Shown here one piece after another: positions 1-5,629 of a stretch of DNA of 6,038 bases (positions are counted from its first letter, which is position 1; each line of letters opens with the position of its first letter). The stretch is from positions 1 through 6,038 of the forward strand of contig DATKDU010000201.1 of NCBI GenBank assembly GCA_035512595.1, given 5' to 3'. The translations under genes and the position numbers were made by a program. The DNA is from DATKDU01 sp035512595 (GTDB taxonomy: Bacteria; Planctomycetota; Planctomycetia; Pirellulales; Pirellulaceae). The notes below the pieces were generated by a model. The model was not told the DNA's origin. It was given only the letters and a program-made list of their open reading frames with translations, and ran no database searches.

Positions 1-351
1 GGCATAGACACGCCAGGAATGGTTGGAGAGGTCCGGCGAAGGCTCCACGTCGCCGTACAGCCCGTGGCGGAACCCGGCGTCTGCGTCGCTGCTCACCGCC
101 GTGGTGACAAACACCCGCTCGCCCCAAACCACCGGGCTCGACAGCGCCAGCCCGGGAATCGGCGTCCGCCACAAAATGTTCTCTCCCTTCTCGGCGTCCC
201 ATTCGACCGGAGCCGGGTGTCCGTGGGCGATGCCTGTGGCGTCGGGCCCCCGGAAGCTCGGCCAGTTGTCCTTGGCGGAGTCCGAACCATCCTGCGGTCT
301 TCCGGTGGCGGTCAAGCTGATTGAGAGCACGATCAGTGCGAGGCGCTTCAT
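1..351 (-). CDS. Secreted PQQ-binding-like beta-propeller protein (partial)
   Basis: Only the first 117 codons are present; the frame is open to the left window edge, so the C-terminal part lies outside. Residues 1-20 form a basic start and hydrophobic stretch (MKRLALIVLSISLTATG) typical of an export signal. The mature protein opens with NWPSFRGPDATGIA, followed by NILWRTPIPGLALSSPVVWG and a predicted beta-strand ERVFVTTAV. This arrangement is characteristic of PQQ-like (BamB/quinoprotein-type) eight-bladed propellers in which each blade carries W-x-G-type repeats. These are usually periplasmic proteins; many do not bind PQQ and their roles are unknown. The ATG at 351-349 overlaps the stop of the upstream ankyrin gene by four bases (ATGA) and has GGAGGAG eight bases upstream, so the two genes are almost certainly cotranscribed and translationally coupled. 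Substrate or partner cannot be given from this fragment. Confidence 0.85.
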   Translation of the reverse strand, partial: MKRLALIVLSISLTATGRPQDGSDSAKDNWPSFRGPDATGIAHGHPAPVEWDAEKGENILWRTPIPGLALSSPVVWGERVFVTTAVSSDADAGFRHGLYGDVEPSPDLSNHSWRVYA

Positions 352-1169
352 TGGTCAGTCTCCTCCACCCGTTTGAAGATTGTTTCGCTGCCGCCCTGAT
401 GCAGCACCAGGCCGCTCACCTTCCCACCCTCGATGTGGAAGACCAGCTTCACGTCGACCAGCTCTCCCGGTCGGAAAGTCGTTTCGTCAAGGGCGTTCAG
501 CGGCAGCGGCTCCTGCCCGGCAGGCCCGCCGAAAAACTTGCCCTCGCGCACGAAGAACTTCAGTTCGGAGCCCGCGTCGCTGCGATACTCCCCGGCGTAG
601 CGCGCCAGTGTGTCCGCGTTTACTTCGAAGTCAGCCTTGGGAGGCGGTTTGGCGCCGGCCTCCTCCAGAATTTGGGCGAGTTCCGTGTGATCGTTGCGCT
701 GGGCGGCCGCAAGCGCCGCCGTCAGCGTATCCGGCTTCACACCGCCGCGGGCCAGCATGACACGGGCCACCTCAGCACGGCCGTTCGAGACCGCGTTCAT
801 CAGTCCGCGATCCAAGTCCTCCGCACCGTTTTCAAGCAGCAGCCGGACGATTCCGGCGTGGCCTTTGGACGCCGCCCAGGTGAGTGGGCTGGCCCCGTAA
901 AACGTGTCGCGGATGTTGACCTCGGCGCCGCGCACAAGCAGCAACCGGACGATTTCCTCGTGGCCGCGGTCGCAGGCGGGAAATAACGCCGTGGCGCCAT
1001 AGCGGAAGGTCGCGTTCACGTTGACGCCGGCCTCCAGCAGCCCCTGCACAGCAGCCGCATCCCCGCGGCGCACCGCGGAAAAGAATTCCTCTTCCTGCAC
1101 CGATTGAGCCAGCGCCAACGGAGGCGGCGTCCAGAGCAAAAGCAACAAAACAAATCGCAAGTCAGTCAT
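348..1169 (-). CDS. Secreted ankyrin-repeat protein with DUF3471-like C-terminal domain
   Basis: The protein has 273 residues. A longer frame exists up to 1214, but the ATG at 1169 is preferred because AAGGAAG lies six bases upstream and it puts the signal peptide at the N-terminus (residues 1-21, hydrophobic LLLLLW core, cleavage after ALA). Ankyrin repeats follow at about residues 26-50, 58-87, 93-116, 120-142 and 149-173, with recognisable GHEEIVRLLLVRGAEVN and KGHAGIVRLLLENGAE units. After a proline-rich linker (KPPPKAD), residues 187-267 form a beta-rich domain (YAGEY, KFFVREGKFFGG, VKLVFHIEGGKVSGLVLHQ) resembling the DUF3471 module usually found behind serine beta-lactamase-like domains. 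Ankyrin repeats mediate protein binding, so a periplasmic or secreted scaffold role is likely, but no enzymatic activity can be assigned. It is the first gene of a two-gene operon and ends in ATGA overlap with the propeller gene. Confidence 0.85.
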   Translation of the reverse strand: MTDLRFVLLLLLWTPPPLALAQSVQEEEFFSAVRRGDAAAVQGLLEAGVNVNATFRYGATALFPACDRGHEEIVRLLLVRGAEVNIRDTFYGASPLTWAASKGHAGIVRLLLENGAEDLDRGLMNAVSNGRAEVARVMLARGGVKPDTLTAALAAAQRNDHTELAQILEEAGAKPPPKADFEVNADTLARYAGEYRSDAGSELKFFVREGKFFGGPAGQEPLPLNALDETTFRPGELVDVKLVFHIEGGKVSGLVLHQGGSETIFKRVEETDQ

Positions 1170-1175
1170 GGCGCA

Positions 1176-1182
1176 CTTCCTT
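1176..1182 (-). promoter_or_regulatory. Ribosome binding site that decides the ankyrin gene start
   Basis: On the minus strand AAGGAAG stands six bases before the ATG at 1169. The alternative upstream ATG at 1214 would place 15 charged residues ahead of the signal peptide, so this site favours the internal start. Confidence 0.6.
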
Positions 1183-1261
1183 GATAAAGGTTTGCCGGGC
1201 ATCCGGGTGGGCACATCAGCCTTCCAGCCGCCGAGGGTCGTCCCGTGGAGCGGCGAAGCCC

Positions 1262-1290
1262 AATCTATCTGTTGGCGCCCTGCGCGTCAA
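1262..1290 (-). promoter_or_regulatory. Candidate sigma-70-type promoter for the ankyrin/propeller operon
   Basis: Reading the minus strand, TTGACG (1290-1285; five of six to the -35 consensus) is followed after exactly 17 bases by TAGATT (1267-1262; four of six to the -10 consensus), about 93 bases ahead of the ATG at 1169. Position and spacing fit a housekeeping promoter. The region is GC-rich and the match was found by eye, so it remains a prediction. Confidence 0.4.
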
Positions 1291-1379
1291 GCAAGCTGCC
1301 ACGCTGAAAGAGTGTCGAGTGCAGCGGGGAATCCGACACCGGACGTGCCGGGTGAGCGGCCACCGGGGACCCTGATTCT

Positions 1380-1394
1380 TCGACTCTGAGTCGA
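1380..1394. repeat. 15-bp perfect dyad, possible operator
   Basis: The sequence TCGACTC-T-GAGTCGA is a perfect inverted repeat with 7-base arms around a single central base. With such a short centre it would act as a protein-binding dyad rather than as an RNA hairpin terminator, and no U-tract follows. It lies about 90 bases upstream of the candidate promoter. It could also be chance. Confidence 0.25.
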
Positions 1395-1522
1395 CGGAAC
1401 AATTCGCCGGCGGCGGCGGCTCACCCCCGGCTTCCCGCGGGGCTCCGTTGACGATTGCGGCTGCTGCACCAGAGCGAGCCCCGACCCGCCTCCAAACTCC
1501 GGTCCGTCCGAGTCCGATCGAC

Positions 1523-2041
1523 TCATGTTCCTGAAGCCATCCTCTCACCCGCCCGCACCGGCGCTCCGCATTGAGTGCAGAATTGATCGGCAAGCGACAC
1601 CGCCTGATTACAGGCCGGGCAGGTCGGCAGCAACCTCGACTTCACCGTCGACAACGGCGCCCCCGTTACGTGCGCGATCTCATCCAACCGCAACTCCTCG
1701 TGAAAACGCATCGTCAAGACCTCCCGGTAGTGGGTCGGGAGGTGGCCGAGCACATCGGCCAACCGGTCCTGCTCGTCACGTCCTGCGGCCTGCTGGAACG
1801 GGTCGGAATCCGAATTTGGGAGCCGATCGAGCAGCGAGATTCCGCTTTCACCCTCTGCGGCGGATGCCGAATCTTCAAGGGACAGAGGCTGCCTGCGCCG
1901 AGCATGATCGATCGCCAAATTCCGGGCGATGGCCAGCAGCCATGATTGGAAGCGCCAGCGGGCGTCGTATTGAGAGCCGCGCTCGACGACTCGCAGCCAG
2001 GTCTCCTGAAACAGGTCTTCCGCCCAGGCCTGGTTTCGGGT
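1523..2041 (-). pseudogene. ECF sigma factor remnant, N-terminus lost and C-terminus fused to a zinc-ribbon fragment
   Basis: From 2041 downward the minus frame reads TRNQAWAEDLFQETWLRVVE, then RWRFQSWLLAIARNLAIDHARRR. This is the core of sigma region 2 (AEDLxQETW and the FxSWLxxIARNxAxDxxRRR signature). After an acidic linker (about 2.0-1.75 kb) comes region 4: LADVLGHLPTHYREVLTMRF, DEIAHVTGAP and STVKSRL, the helix-turn-helix that reads the -35 element. About 30 residues of region 2 that should precede TRNQ are absent; upstream the frame runs into antisense of the cassette 1 gene. After STVKSRL (1633-1631) the usual Y-R-x-L-xx-L-R tail is replaced by PTCPACNQAVSLADQFCTQC, a C-x2-C-x10-C-x2-C zinc-ribbon knuckle, and a stop at 1523. 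The gene cannot encode a complete ECF factor, and no credible start remains. The family call is secure. Whether the zinc ribbon was acquired by deletion fusion is inference. Confidence 0.8.
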
Positions 2042-2064
2042 CCTCGGATCCAAATGACGCAACG

Positions 2065-2073
2065 AGGGGAAGG
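2065..2073 (+). promoter_or_regulatory. Ribosome binding site fixing the start of the cassette 1 gene
   Basis: AGGGGAAGG lies just before the ATG at 2077, with AGGGGA ending six bases upstream of it. The plus frame is open far upstream (to 1525), but that part is antisense to the sigma remnant. The ribosome binding site and hydrophobic start support 2077. Confidence 0.6.
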
Positions 2074-2076
2074 CCA

Positions 2077-2742
2077 ATGACAGATAGAAAACTGCTGCTG
2101 GGATGGGCCATCGCCAATGCGAGTGGAATGGCACTTGGCTTCTTTGCGTTCATTCAGACTCTGATGTTTCTGGGTTTCGGGCTCGACTTCGGACAGCATT
2201 GGTCGATTGAAGCAGCAGAGAGTTTTGGAGCAGAGAATCCTGAGTATGCAGAGCAACTGCTTAAAATCGGGCTCGTGGTCGGGCTACCGCTGGCCGGAGC
2301 GATCCTGACCTCTTGCCAGGCATTGGTCGTGCGCGGCCTATGGCCACAAGTTTGCACTTGGATCCTTGCCGGCCCCCTTGGCTTCGCGGCCGTCATCTTG
2401 TTGATCTGGCCATTTACGGCAATCTGGGGAGATATCCCTGGTCCCGTGGAACCCTTCACAGTTGTGGGAGGTGGTCTGCTCGCGACGGCAATCATTCAAT
2501 GGCTTTCGCTGCGTCGCCAGGGGATCGCGGCGACGCGCTGGCTTGTTCTCTGGATCGCCGGCCTGCCCCTTGGGATGGTCGTGTTTATGGGCATCTATAT
2601 TCTCATAGACCTCGTGGTTTCCGTCGTTTGGGTTGCAGAGATTTTGCTAATTGGTTTCTGTGTTGGCGGCACGGCTGCAGCGCTCAGTGGAAAGTCACTC
2701 TTTCGGGCGATTTCATCAAGATCTGCGCCCGCTGGCGATTAG
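2077..2742 (+). CDS. Polytopic membrane protein of unknown function (cassette 1)
   Basis: The protein has 221 residues and I do not recognise its family. Hydrophobic segments at roughly residues 10-35, 62-85, 92-114, 126-146, 154-175 and 178-203 suggest six membrane helices. The only sizeable soluble loop is acidic (residues 38-60, GQHWSIEAAESFGAENPEYAE) and probably lies between helices 1 and 2. Glycine-rich helix faces (VVGGGLLATAIIQW and FCVGGTAAALSGKSLF) resemble small bacterial integral membrane proteins of no assigned function. No catalytic motif is visible. The stop TAG (2740-2742) lies 14 bases before the attC1 core, as expected for a cassette gene. Base composition appears less GC-rich than its neighbours, consistent with a separate origin. 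No promoter is evident in the cassette, so expression would depend on read-through from the left, where only antisense sigma sequence now lies. Confidence 0.8.
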   Translation: MTDRKLLLGWAIANASGMALGFFAFIQTLMFLGFGLDFGQHWSIEAAESFGAENPEYAEQLLKIGLVVGLPLAGAILTSCQALVVRGLWPQVCTWILAGPLGFAAVILLIWPFTAIWGDIPGPVEPFTVVGGGLLATAIIQWLSLRRQGIAATRWLVLWIAGLPLGMVVFMGIYILIDLVVSVVWVAEILLIGFCVGGTAAALSGKSLFRAISSRSAPAGD

Positions 2743-2756
2743 CACGCAGACGAGCT

Positions 2757-2820
2757 GCCTAACACCCGCTGCAGCCGACCGTCCGCTGACGCGTTCGGCG
2801 GCTGAGCTTCTTCGTTAGGC
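2757..2820 (+). repeat. attC: Integron attC recombination site 1
   Basis: The 64-base site opens with R'' GCCTAAC (2757-2763) and closes with R' GTTAGGC (2814-2820), which are exact reverse complements. Inside, GCT-G-CAGCCG-A-CCG pairs with CGGCGGCTGAGC except for two unpaired bases on the left arm. Unpaired (extrahelical) bases of this sort are what orient attC bottom-strand recombination by integron integrases. It separates cassettes 1 and 2, with the crossover expected at G2814/T2815. It is about 86 percent identical to attC2 by manual alignment (9 differences in 64). Confidence 0.93.
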
Positions 2821-2822
2821 GC

Positions 2823-3920
2823 ACTCAGCCCAACCGAGATGAGGACCTCGGCGATCCGACCCCCGACCATGAATCGCTCGGCGAGTGGGTCGAGGACTGG
2901 GCTTCGAGAACGCCGACAGGGACCTTCGGGACGTACCAGTACACCGACTTTGGCTTTGCCGCGTCCGGGTATATCGTAGACGTAGTGACGGGTGTGCCGA
3001 TCAGCACATTCACCGAAGAGCGTATCATCCAGCCGCTCGGCCTCCGAGACACCTCCACGGGCTTCTCGTCCGAACCGGCGTGGCGAGCGCGGCTGAATCC
3101 CTGGTACCGCTGGAACGAGCGGGCCGGGGCCTACGACCTGCGCTGGGCCTCAGATTGGTCAGGGTGGACCTTCTATCCTGCTGCCTGGGGCCTCTTCTCC
3201 ACGGCTCTGGACTATGCGGTGTTCATGGCGATGTGGATGAACAAGGGCGAGTGGAAGGGCACGCGGCTGCTCTCGGAGCAGACCGTGAAAGGGGCACTGC
3301 AGCCTCACGGGAGAATCAGCGAATTCTTTTCCTACGGCTACGGCTGGTTTCTCGACGAGATTGATGGCGCAGACATCAGACCTTTCAGTCACGGAGGCGG
3401 TGACGGCACGCAATCTATAGCCTTCCCGGCTGATGATGCCATCGTGATCCTTCTCACGCACTCGCGCTGGGGCCCGTGGGGAGACGCTTTCTGGAACCGG
3501 GTGGGAATGAGCGGTCTCTTCGAGCACCAACCTGGCCTTGGCATTGATCGTTTGATGGAGTAGGCGAGCGAACGCCACGTGGCAGAGGTCGAACTTTCGC
3601 CAGAGGAACGGGCTCGTTACGTAGGAGCATATCAGACCAAGGAACCCGACGACGATGCCTTCGAAGCCTTCCGGGTCTGGGAAGAGGGCGGCCGTCTCCA
3701 CATTGGAATCGGACGCTCCGGAGCAAAGGCCGACAAGCGCTTTCACCTCGTACCGCTCGGGGGTGGTGACCGTTTCATCCTGGGTCGATACAATGAGTCT
3801 AATCTGCAATCCATAGATCCCGACTATGAGCTCCGTTTTGTGGTACGCGAGGGGGTGGCAAACGCGCTGGAGATACTAAAGAAAGACCAGTTTCTAAGCT
3901 CCGCCCAACGGATTCTGTGA
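2823..3920 (+). pseudogene. Serine hydrolase, beta-lactamase fold (class C/S12-like) with DUF3471-like tail; N-terminus lost, in-frame TAG
   Basis: Translated in one frame from the cassette start, the sequence enters the fold at LGEWVEDWASRTP, then YQYTDFGFAASGYIVDVVTG, which holds the Y-x-N-type second motif (here Y-T-D, 2940-2948). It continues with IIQPLGLRDT, the WGLFST and YGYGWFLDE blocks, and the third motif HGG (3390-3398), which replaces the KTG of true beta-lactamases in many esterases and peptidases of this fold. The part that should hold the HTSG block and the nucleophile SxxK, roughly the first 100 or more residues, is missing: homology begins just beyond the attC1 core. No good start codon or ribosome site exists; the GTG at 2985 falls inside the domain. 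At 3561-3563 a TAG interrupts the frame, and the same frame resumes with ASERHVAEVELSPEERARYV and a DUF3471-like beta domain to the TGA at 3918-3920. It cannot make active enzyme. Confidence 0.85.
3561..3563 (+). other. In-frame TAG inside the serine hydrolase frame
   Basis: The TAG sits between the hydrolase domain (ending GIDRLME) and the C-terminal DUF3471-like domain (starting ASERHVAEVEL). Both parts are in the same frame and are normally fused in this family, so a single base substitution (for example from CAG, GAG or AAG) explains it better than a true gene end. Confidence 0.7.
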
Positions 3921-3941
3921 TGCTGATCGCCGGCACTGTGC

Positions 3942-4005
3942 GCCTAACCCCAGCTCCAGCCGACCGCCCGCTGGCGCGTCCGGCGGCTGAGCTAATTCGT
4001 TATGC
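3942..4005 (+). repeat. attC: Integron attC recombination site 2
   Basis: The 64-base site has R'' GCCTAAC (3942-3948) and R' GTTATGC (3999-4005). The inner left arm AGCT-C-CAGCCG-A-CCG pairs with CGGCGGCTGAGCT apart from two extrahelical bases at the same positions as in attC1. The R' half belongs to the next cassette beyond the G3999/T4000 crossover, which explains why the two outer cores are not complementary here. In the circular form R'' would meet the TTAGGC at 2815-2820 and pair perfectly. Confidence 0.93.
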
Positions 4006-4025
4006 CGCCTCGCGAATCACGCTCA

Positions 4026-4035
4026 GGGAGGTGAG
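4026..4035 (+). promoter_or_regulatory. Strong ribosome binding site of the amidohydrolase gene
   Basis: GGGAGGTGAG is close to a perfect anti-Shine-Dalgarno match, with GGAGG ending seven bases before the ATG at 4039. The cassette leader of 33 bases has room for this site but no obvious promoter, so transcription probably comes from upstream. Confidence 0.7.
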
Positions 4036-4038
4036 CTT

Positions 4039-5523
4039 ATGAAGAACCTCTTGGCCATCCTCTGCCTGCTGCTGAGTGCCTGCGCGCAGGCCGGGCCCCC
4101 GACCGTGGCGATCCGAAACGCCACCGTCGTGGATGTGACGGATGGGTCACTCCACGCCGACCAGACGGTCCTCGTCGTGGGCGACCGCATCACGGCCGTC
4201 GGTCCGGCGGACGAGGTCGGCGTACCCAACGACGCGGAGGTGATCGATGCGCTGCGCGGCTACCTCATCCCCGGACTTTGGGACATGCACGTGCACTCGG
4301 TGGCCAACGTGGCCTTGGACACACCCATCGAGTCGGTCGCCGCCTGGGAGTGGCACTTCCCGCTGTTCCTGGCTCACGGCGTCACTGGCGTGCGCAATAT
4401 GAACGATGGCACCGGTGACCTGACCCTCGAGCTGGCCAGCTCGGTGAAGCGCCGGCTGACCGAGGGGGAGCTTGCCGGGCCTCCCCGGTTCCTCAACTCC
4501 GGCCCTTCTCTCGTCGGCGATCCACCCTTGGCGAGCAACGCGGTGGTGGTCCGCACTGCGGCGGACGCTCGGGCCGTGGTGGCGCAGTTGGCGTCGCACG
4601 GTGCCGATCTTGTCAAGGTCTACGAGAACCTCTCCCGTGAGGCCTACTTCGCGATCCTTGACGAGGCTCGTCGCCAGGGCATTCCCGTAGACGGCCACCT
4701 CCCGTTCCGCATCACACCGGAAGAGGCGGTCGCGGCCGGACAACGCACGGTCGAGCATCCGGATGCTATCGCAGCGGCCTGCGCAACCGATGCTGACGTT
4801 GAACGAAGGCGGTTTGCGGCAGTGCTTGCAGCCTACGACAGTCTTCCCGAGAGCGAGCAGTTCCTCGTCATGTTTCGCCACATGCGCGCACTTTACGACA
4901 GCTGGGACGAGGCCACGTGCACTTCGGCGCTCGAGGCCTATCGACGAAACAACGTAGCGGTAACCGTCGATCTCCTCGCTTACCACCACGTCGTGGATGC
5001 GAATTCTATCCTCGCCGATACGACCCGCATGAAACTGGTTCCCGAAGCGATTCGTCGAAACTGGGAGGAATGGAGTGCTGATCAGGCGACACAGGAGTTC
5101 CAGTCGATCCTGAGGCCGATGATTCCGCTGGAGCTCAAGGGTGCTCGAGTGGCGAACAAAGCCGGTGTCACGTTGCTGGCGGCGACGGACGTCGGAGTGC
5201 CCTTCCAGGTTCCCGGCATCAGCCTGCACGTGGAACTCGATCGGCTTGTCGAGGCCGGGCTTACCCCGCTCGAGGCGTTGCAGACGGCGACAATCAACCC
5301 GGTGCGCGTCCTCGGGATGGCCGACTCCTTGGGAACGGTCGAGCCCGGCAAACTCGCTGATCTGGTGCTACTCGATGCCAACCCGCTCGACAACATCCGC
5401 AACACGCAGCAGATCCGCGCCGTCGTCGCCGACGGTCGGGTCTTTCGCCGGGGCGACCTGGACCGGCTGCTGGCGACCGTCGAAGCATTGGGTCGGCAGT
5501 CGAGCAACGAGAGTGAAGAGTAA
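4039..5523 (+). CDS. Metal-dependent amidohydrolase, predicted lipoprotein (cassette 3)
   Basis: The protein has 494 residues. Residues 1-15 are a lipoprotein signal (KNLLAILCLLLSAC; lipobox L-S-A-C with acylated Cys15), so it is expected to be anchored facing the periplasm or outside. The domain order is that of the imidazolonepropionase/prolidase-like branch of the amidohydrolase superfamily: an N-terminal beta-sandwich (VAIRNATVVDV, VLVVGDRITAVG), then LIPGLWDMHVH with metal ligands His84 and His86. The candidate bridging carboxylated Lys193 lies in LVKVYENL, His220 in VDGHLPF, His240 in TVEHPD, and the catalytic Asp384 in LLAATDVG. The C-terminal sandwich closes with GTVEPGKLADLVLLDANPL. 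All expected catalytic residues are present and the length is full, so it is probably active. Relatives hydrolyse cyclic amides or dipeptides, or are uncharacterised; the substrate cannot be predicted. The TAA stop sits 7 bases before attC3, typical of a cassette gene. Confidence 0.88.
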   Translation: MKNLLAILCLLLSACAQAGPPTVAIRNATVVDVTDGSLHADQTVLVVGDRITAVGPADEVGVPNDAEVIDALRGYLIPGLWDMHVHSVANVALDTPIESVAAWEWHFPLFLAHGVTGVRNMNDGTGDLTLELASSVKRRLTEGELAGPPRFLNSGPSLVGDPPLASNAVVVRTAADARAVVAQLASHGADLVKVYENLSREAYFAILDEARRQGIPVDGHLPFRITPEEAVAAGQRTVEHPDAIAAACATDADVERRRFAAVLAAYDSLPESEQFLVMFRHMRALYDSWDEATCTSALEAYRRNNVAVTVDLLAYHHVVDANSILADTTRMKLVPEAIRRNWEEWSADQATQEFQSILRPMIPLELKGARVANKAGVTLLAATDVGVPFQVPGISLHVELDRLVEAGLTPLEALQTATINPVRVLGMADSLGTVEPGKLADLVLLDANPLDNIRNTQQIRAVVADGRVFRRGDLDRLLATVEALGRQSSNESEE

Positions 5524-5530
5524 AGTAGCG

Positions 5531-5596
5531 GCATAACACACTGTTGCACCTGACGGTCCGCTGCGCGGCCCGCAGATGATCGGCCGGCCGTTATGC
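5531..5596 (+). repeat. attC: Integron attC recombination site 3 (divergent)
   Basis: The 66-base site has R'' GCATAAC (5531-5537) and R' GTTATGC (5590-5596), exact reverse complements. The interior differs from attC1 and attC2. CGGTCCGC faces GCGGCCCG (seven of eight pairs) around a tiny loop, flanked by CACCTG facing CAGATG (one mismatch), so a bottom-strand hairpin is still possible although the outer part of the L' arm is degenerate. Position right after a stop codon and the start of a new gene unit beyond it support the call. Confidence 0.87.
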
Positions 5597-5629
5597 CGTT
5601 TGCGGCCACTGCCGAGGGAGACGCATCCC

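Larger units (their letters stand above)
1170..1522. other. Intergenic region between sigma-factor remnant and ankyrin operon
   Basis: No convincing gene is visible here on either strand. The overlapping short frames have arginine- and proline-rich translations typical of shadow frames in GC-rich DNA. The region holds the candidate promoter at 1262-1290 and the odd palindrome at 1380-1394. It lies directly downstream of the broken sigma gene and may include decayed remains of whatever once followed it. Confidence 0.5.
2042..2814 (+). mobile_element. Integron gene cassette 1 (left boundary unresolved)
   Basis: The right end is G2814 in the core GTTAGGC of attC1. Its closing R'' core is GCCTAAC, so the expected opening core would be GTTAGGC or close to it. 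No such motif occurs ahead of the gene at 2077. The left limit is therefore placed where sigma-factor homology on the other strand stops (about 2041), and the true cassette end may be missing. The cassette carries one gene, the membrane protein at 2077-2742. Confidence 0.6.
2815..3999 (+). mobile_element. Integron gene cassette 2
   Basis: The cassette opens with TTAGGC (2815-2820) and closes with R'' GCCTAAC (3942-3948) and G3999. The opening and closing cores are complementary, as required for a single circularisable cassette, so its ends look intact even though the gene inside is not. It carries the truncated serine hydrolase. At 1,185 bases it is in the upper part of the usual cassette size range. 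Confidence 0.85.
4000..5590 (+). mobile_element. Integron gene cassette 3
   Basis: The cassette opens with TTATGC (4000-4005) and closes with the complementary R'' GCATAAC (5531-5537) and G5590. At 1,591 bases it is long for a gene cassette. It carries a single gene that fills nearly all of it: 33 bases between core and start codon, and 7 bases between stop codon and attC3. Confidence 0.88.

Noticed and set aside
1216..1593. Minus-strand 125-residue frame between sigma remnant and ankyrin gene
   Set aside because: Low-complexity, basic translation with no family resemblance, overlapping the end of the sigma/zinc-ribbon frame. Typical GC-rich shadow frame.
1170..2060. A further attC or attI site at the left end of the array
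   Set aside because: I looked for RYYYAAC and GTTRRRY pairs at 55-150 base spacing with an internal dyad and found none. The closest motif, GTTTCGG at 2033-2039, breaks the consensus.
1525..2076. Long plus-strand extension of the cassette 1 membrane protein frame
   Set aside because: The translation is arginine-, proline- and serine-rich with no hydrophobic or domain pattern, and it lies antisense to clear sigma-factor homology. The ribosome site and membrane-protein composition begin at 2077.
2985..3563. Intact short serine hydrolase starting at GTG 2985
   Set aside because: The codon lies inside a conserved block (YIVDVVTG) with no ribosome site, and homology extends upstream in the same frame, so it is an internal valine.
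3159..3809. Minus-strand 216-residue frame
   Set aside because: It is antisense to both the hydrolase domain and its tail domain and has no recognisable composition or motif.
3579..3920. Separate gene starting at GTG 3579 after the TAG
   Set aside because: It has no ribosome site and shares the frame and family tail position of the upstream hydrolase, so it is better read as the C-terminal domain of one broken gene.
4147..5229. Minus-strand 360-residue open frame
   Set aside because: It is entirely antisense to the amidohydrolase, whose catalytic motifs are all conserved. The antisense translation shows no domain pattern.
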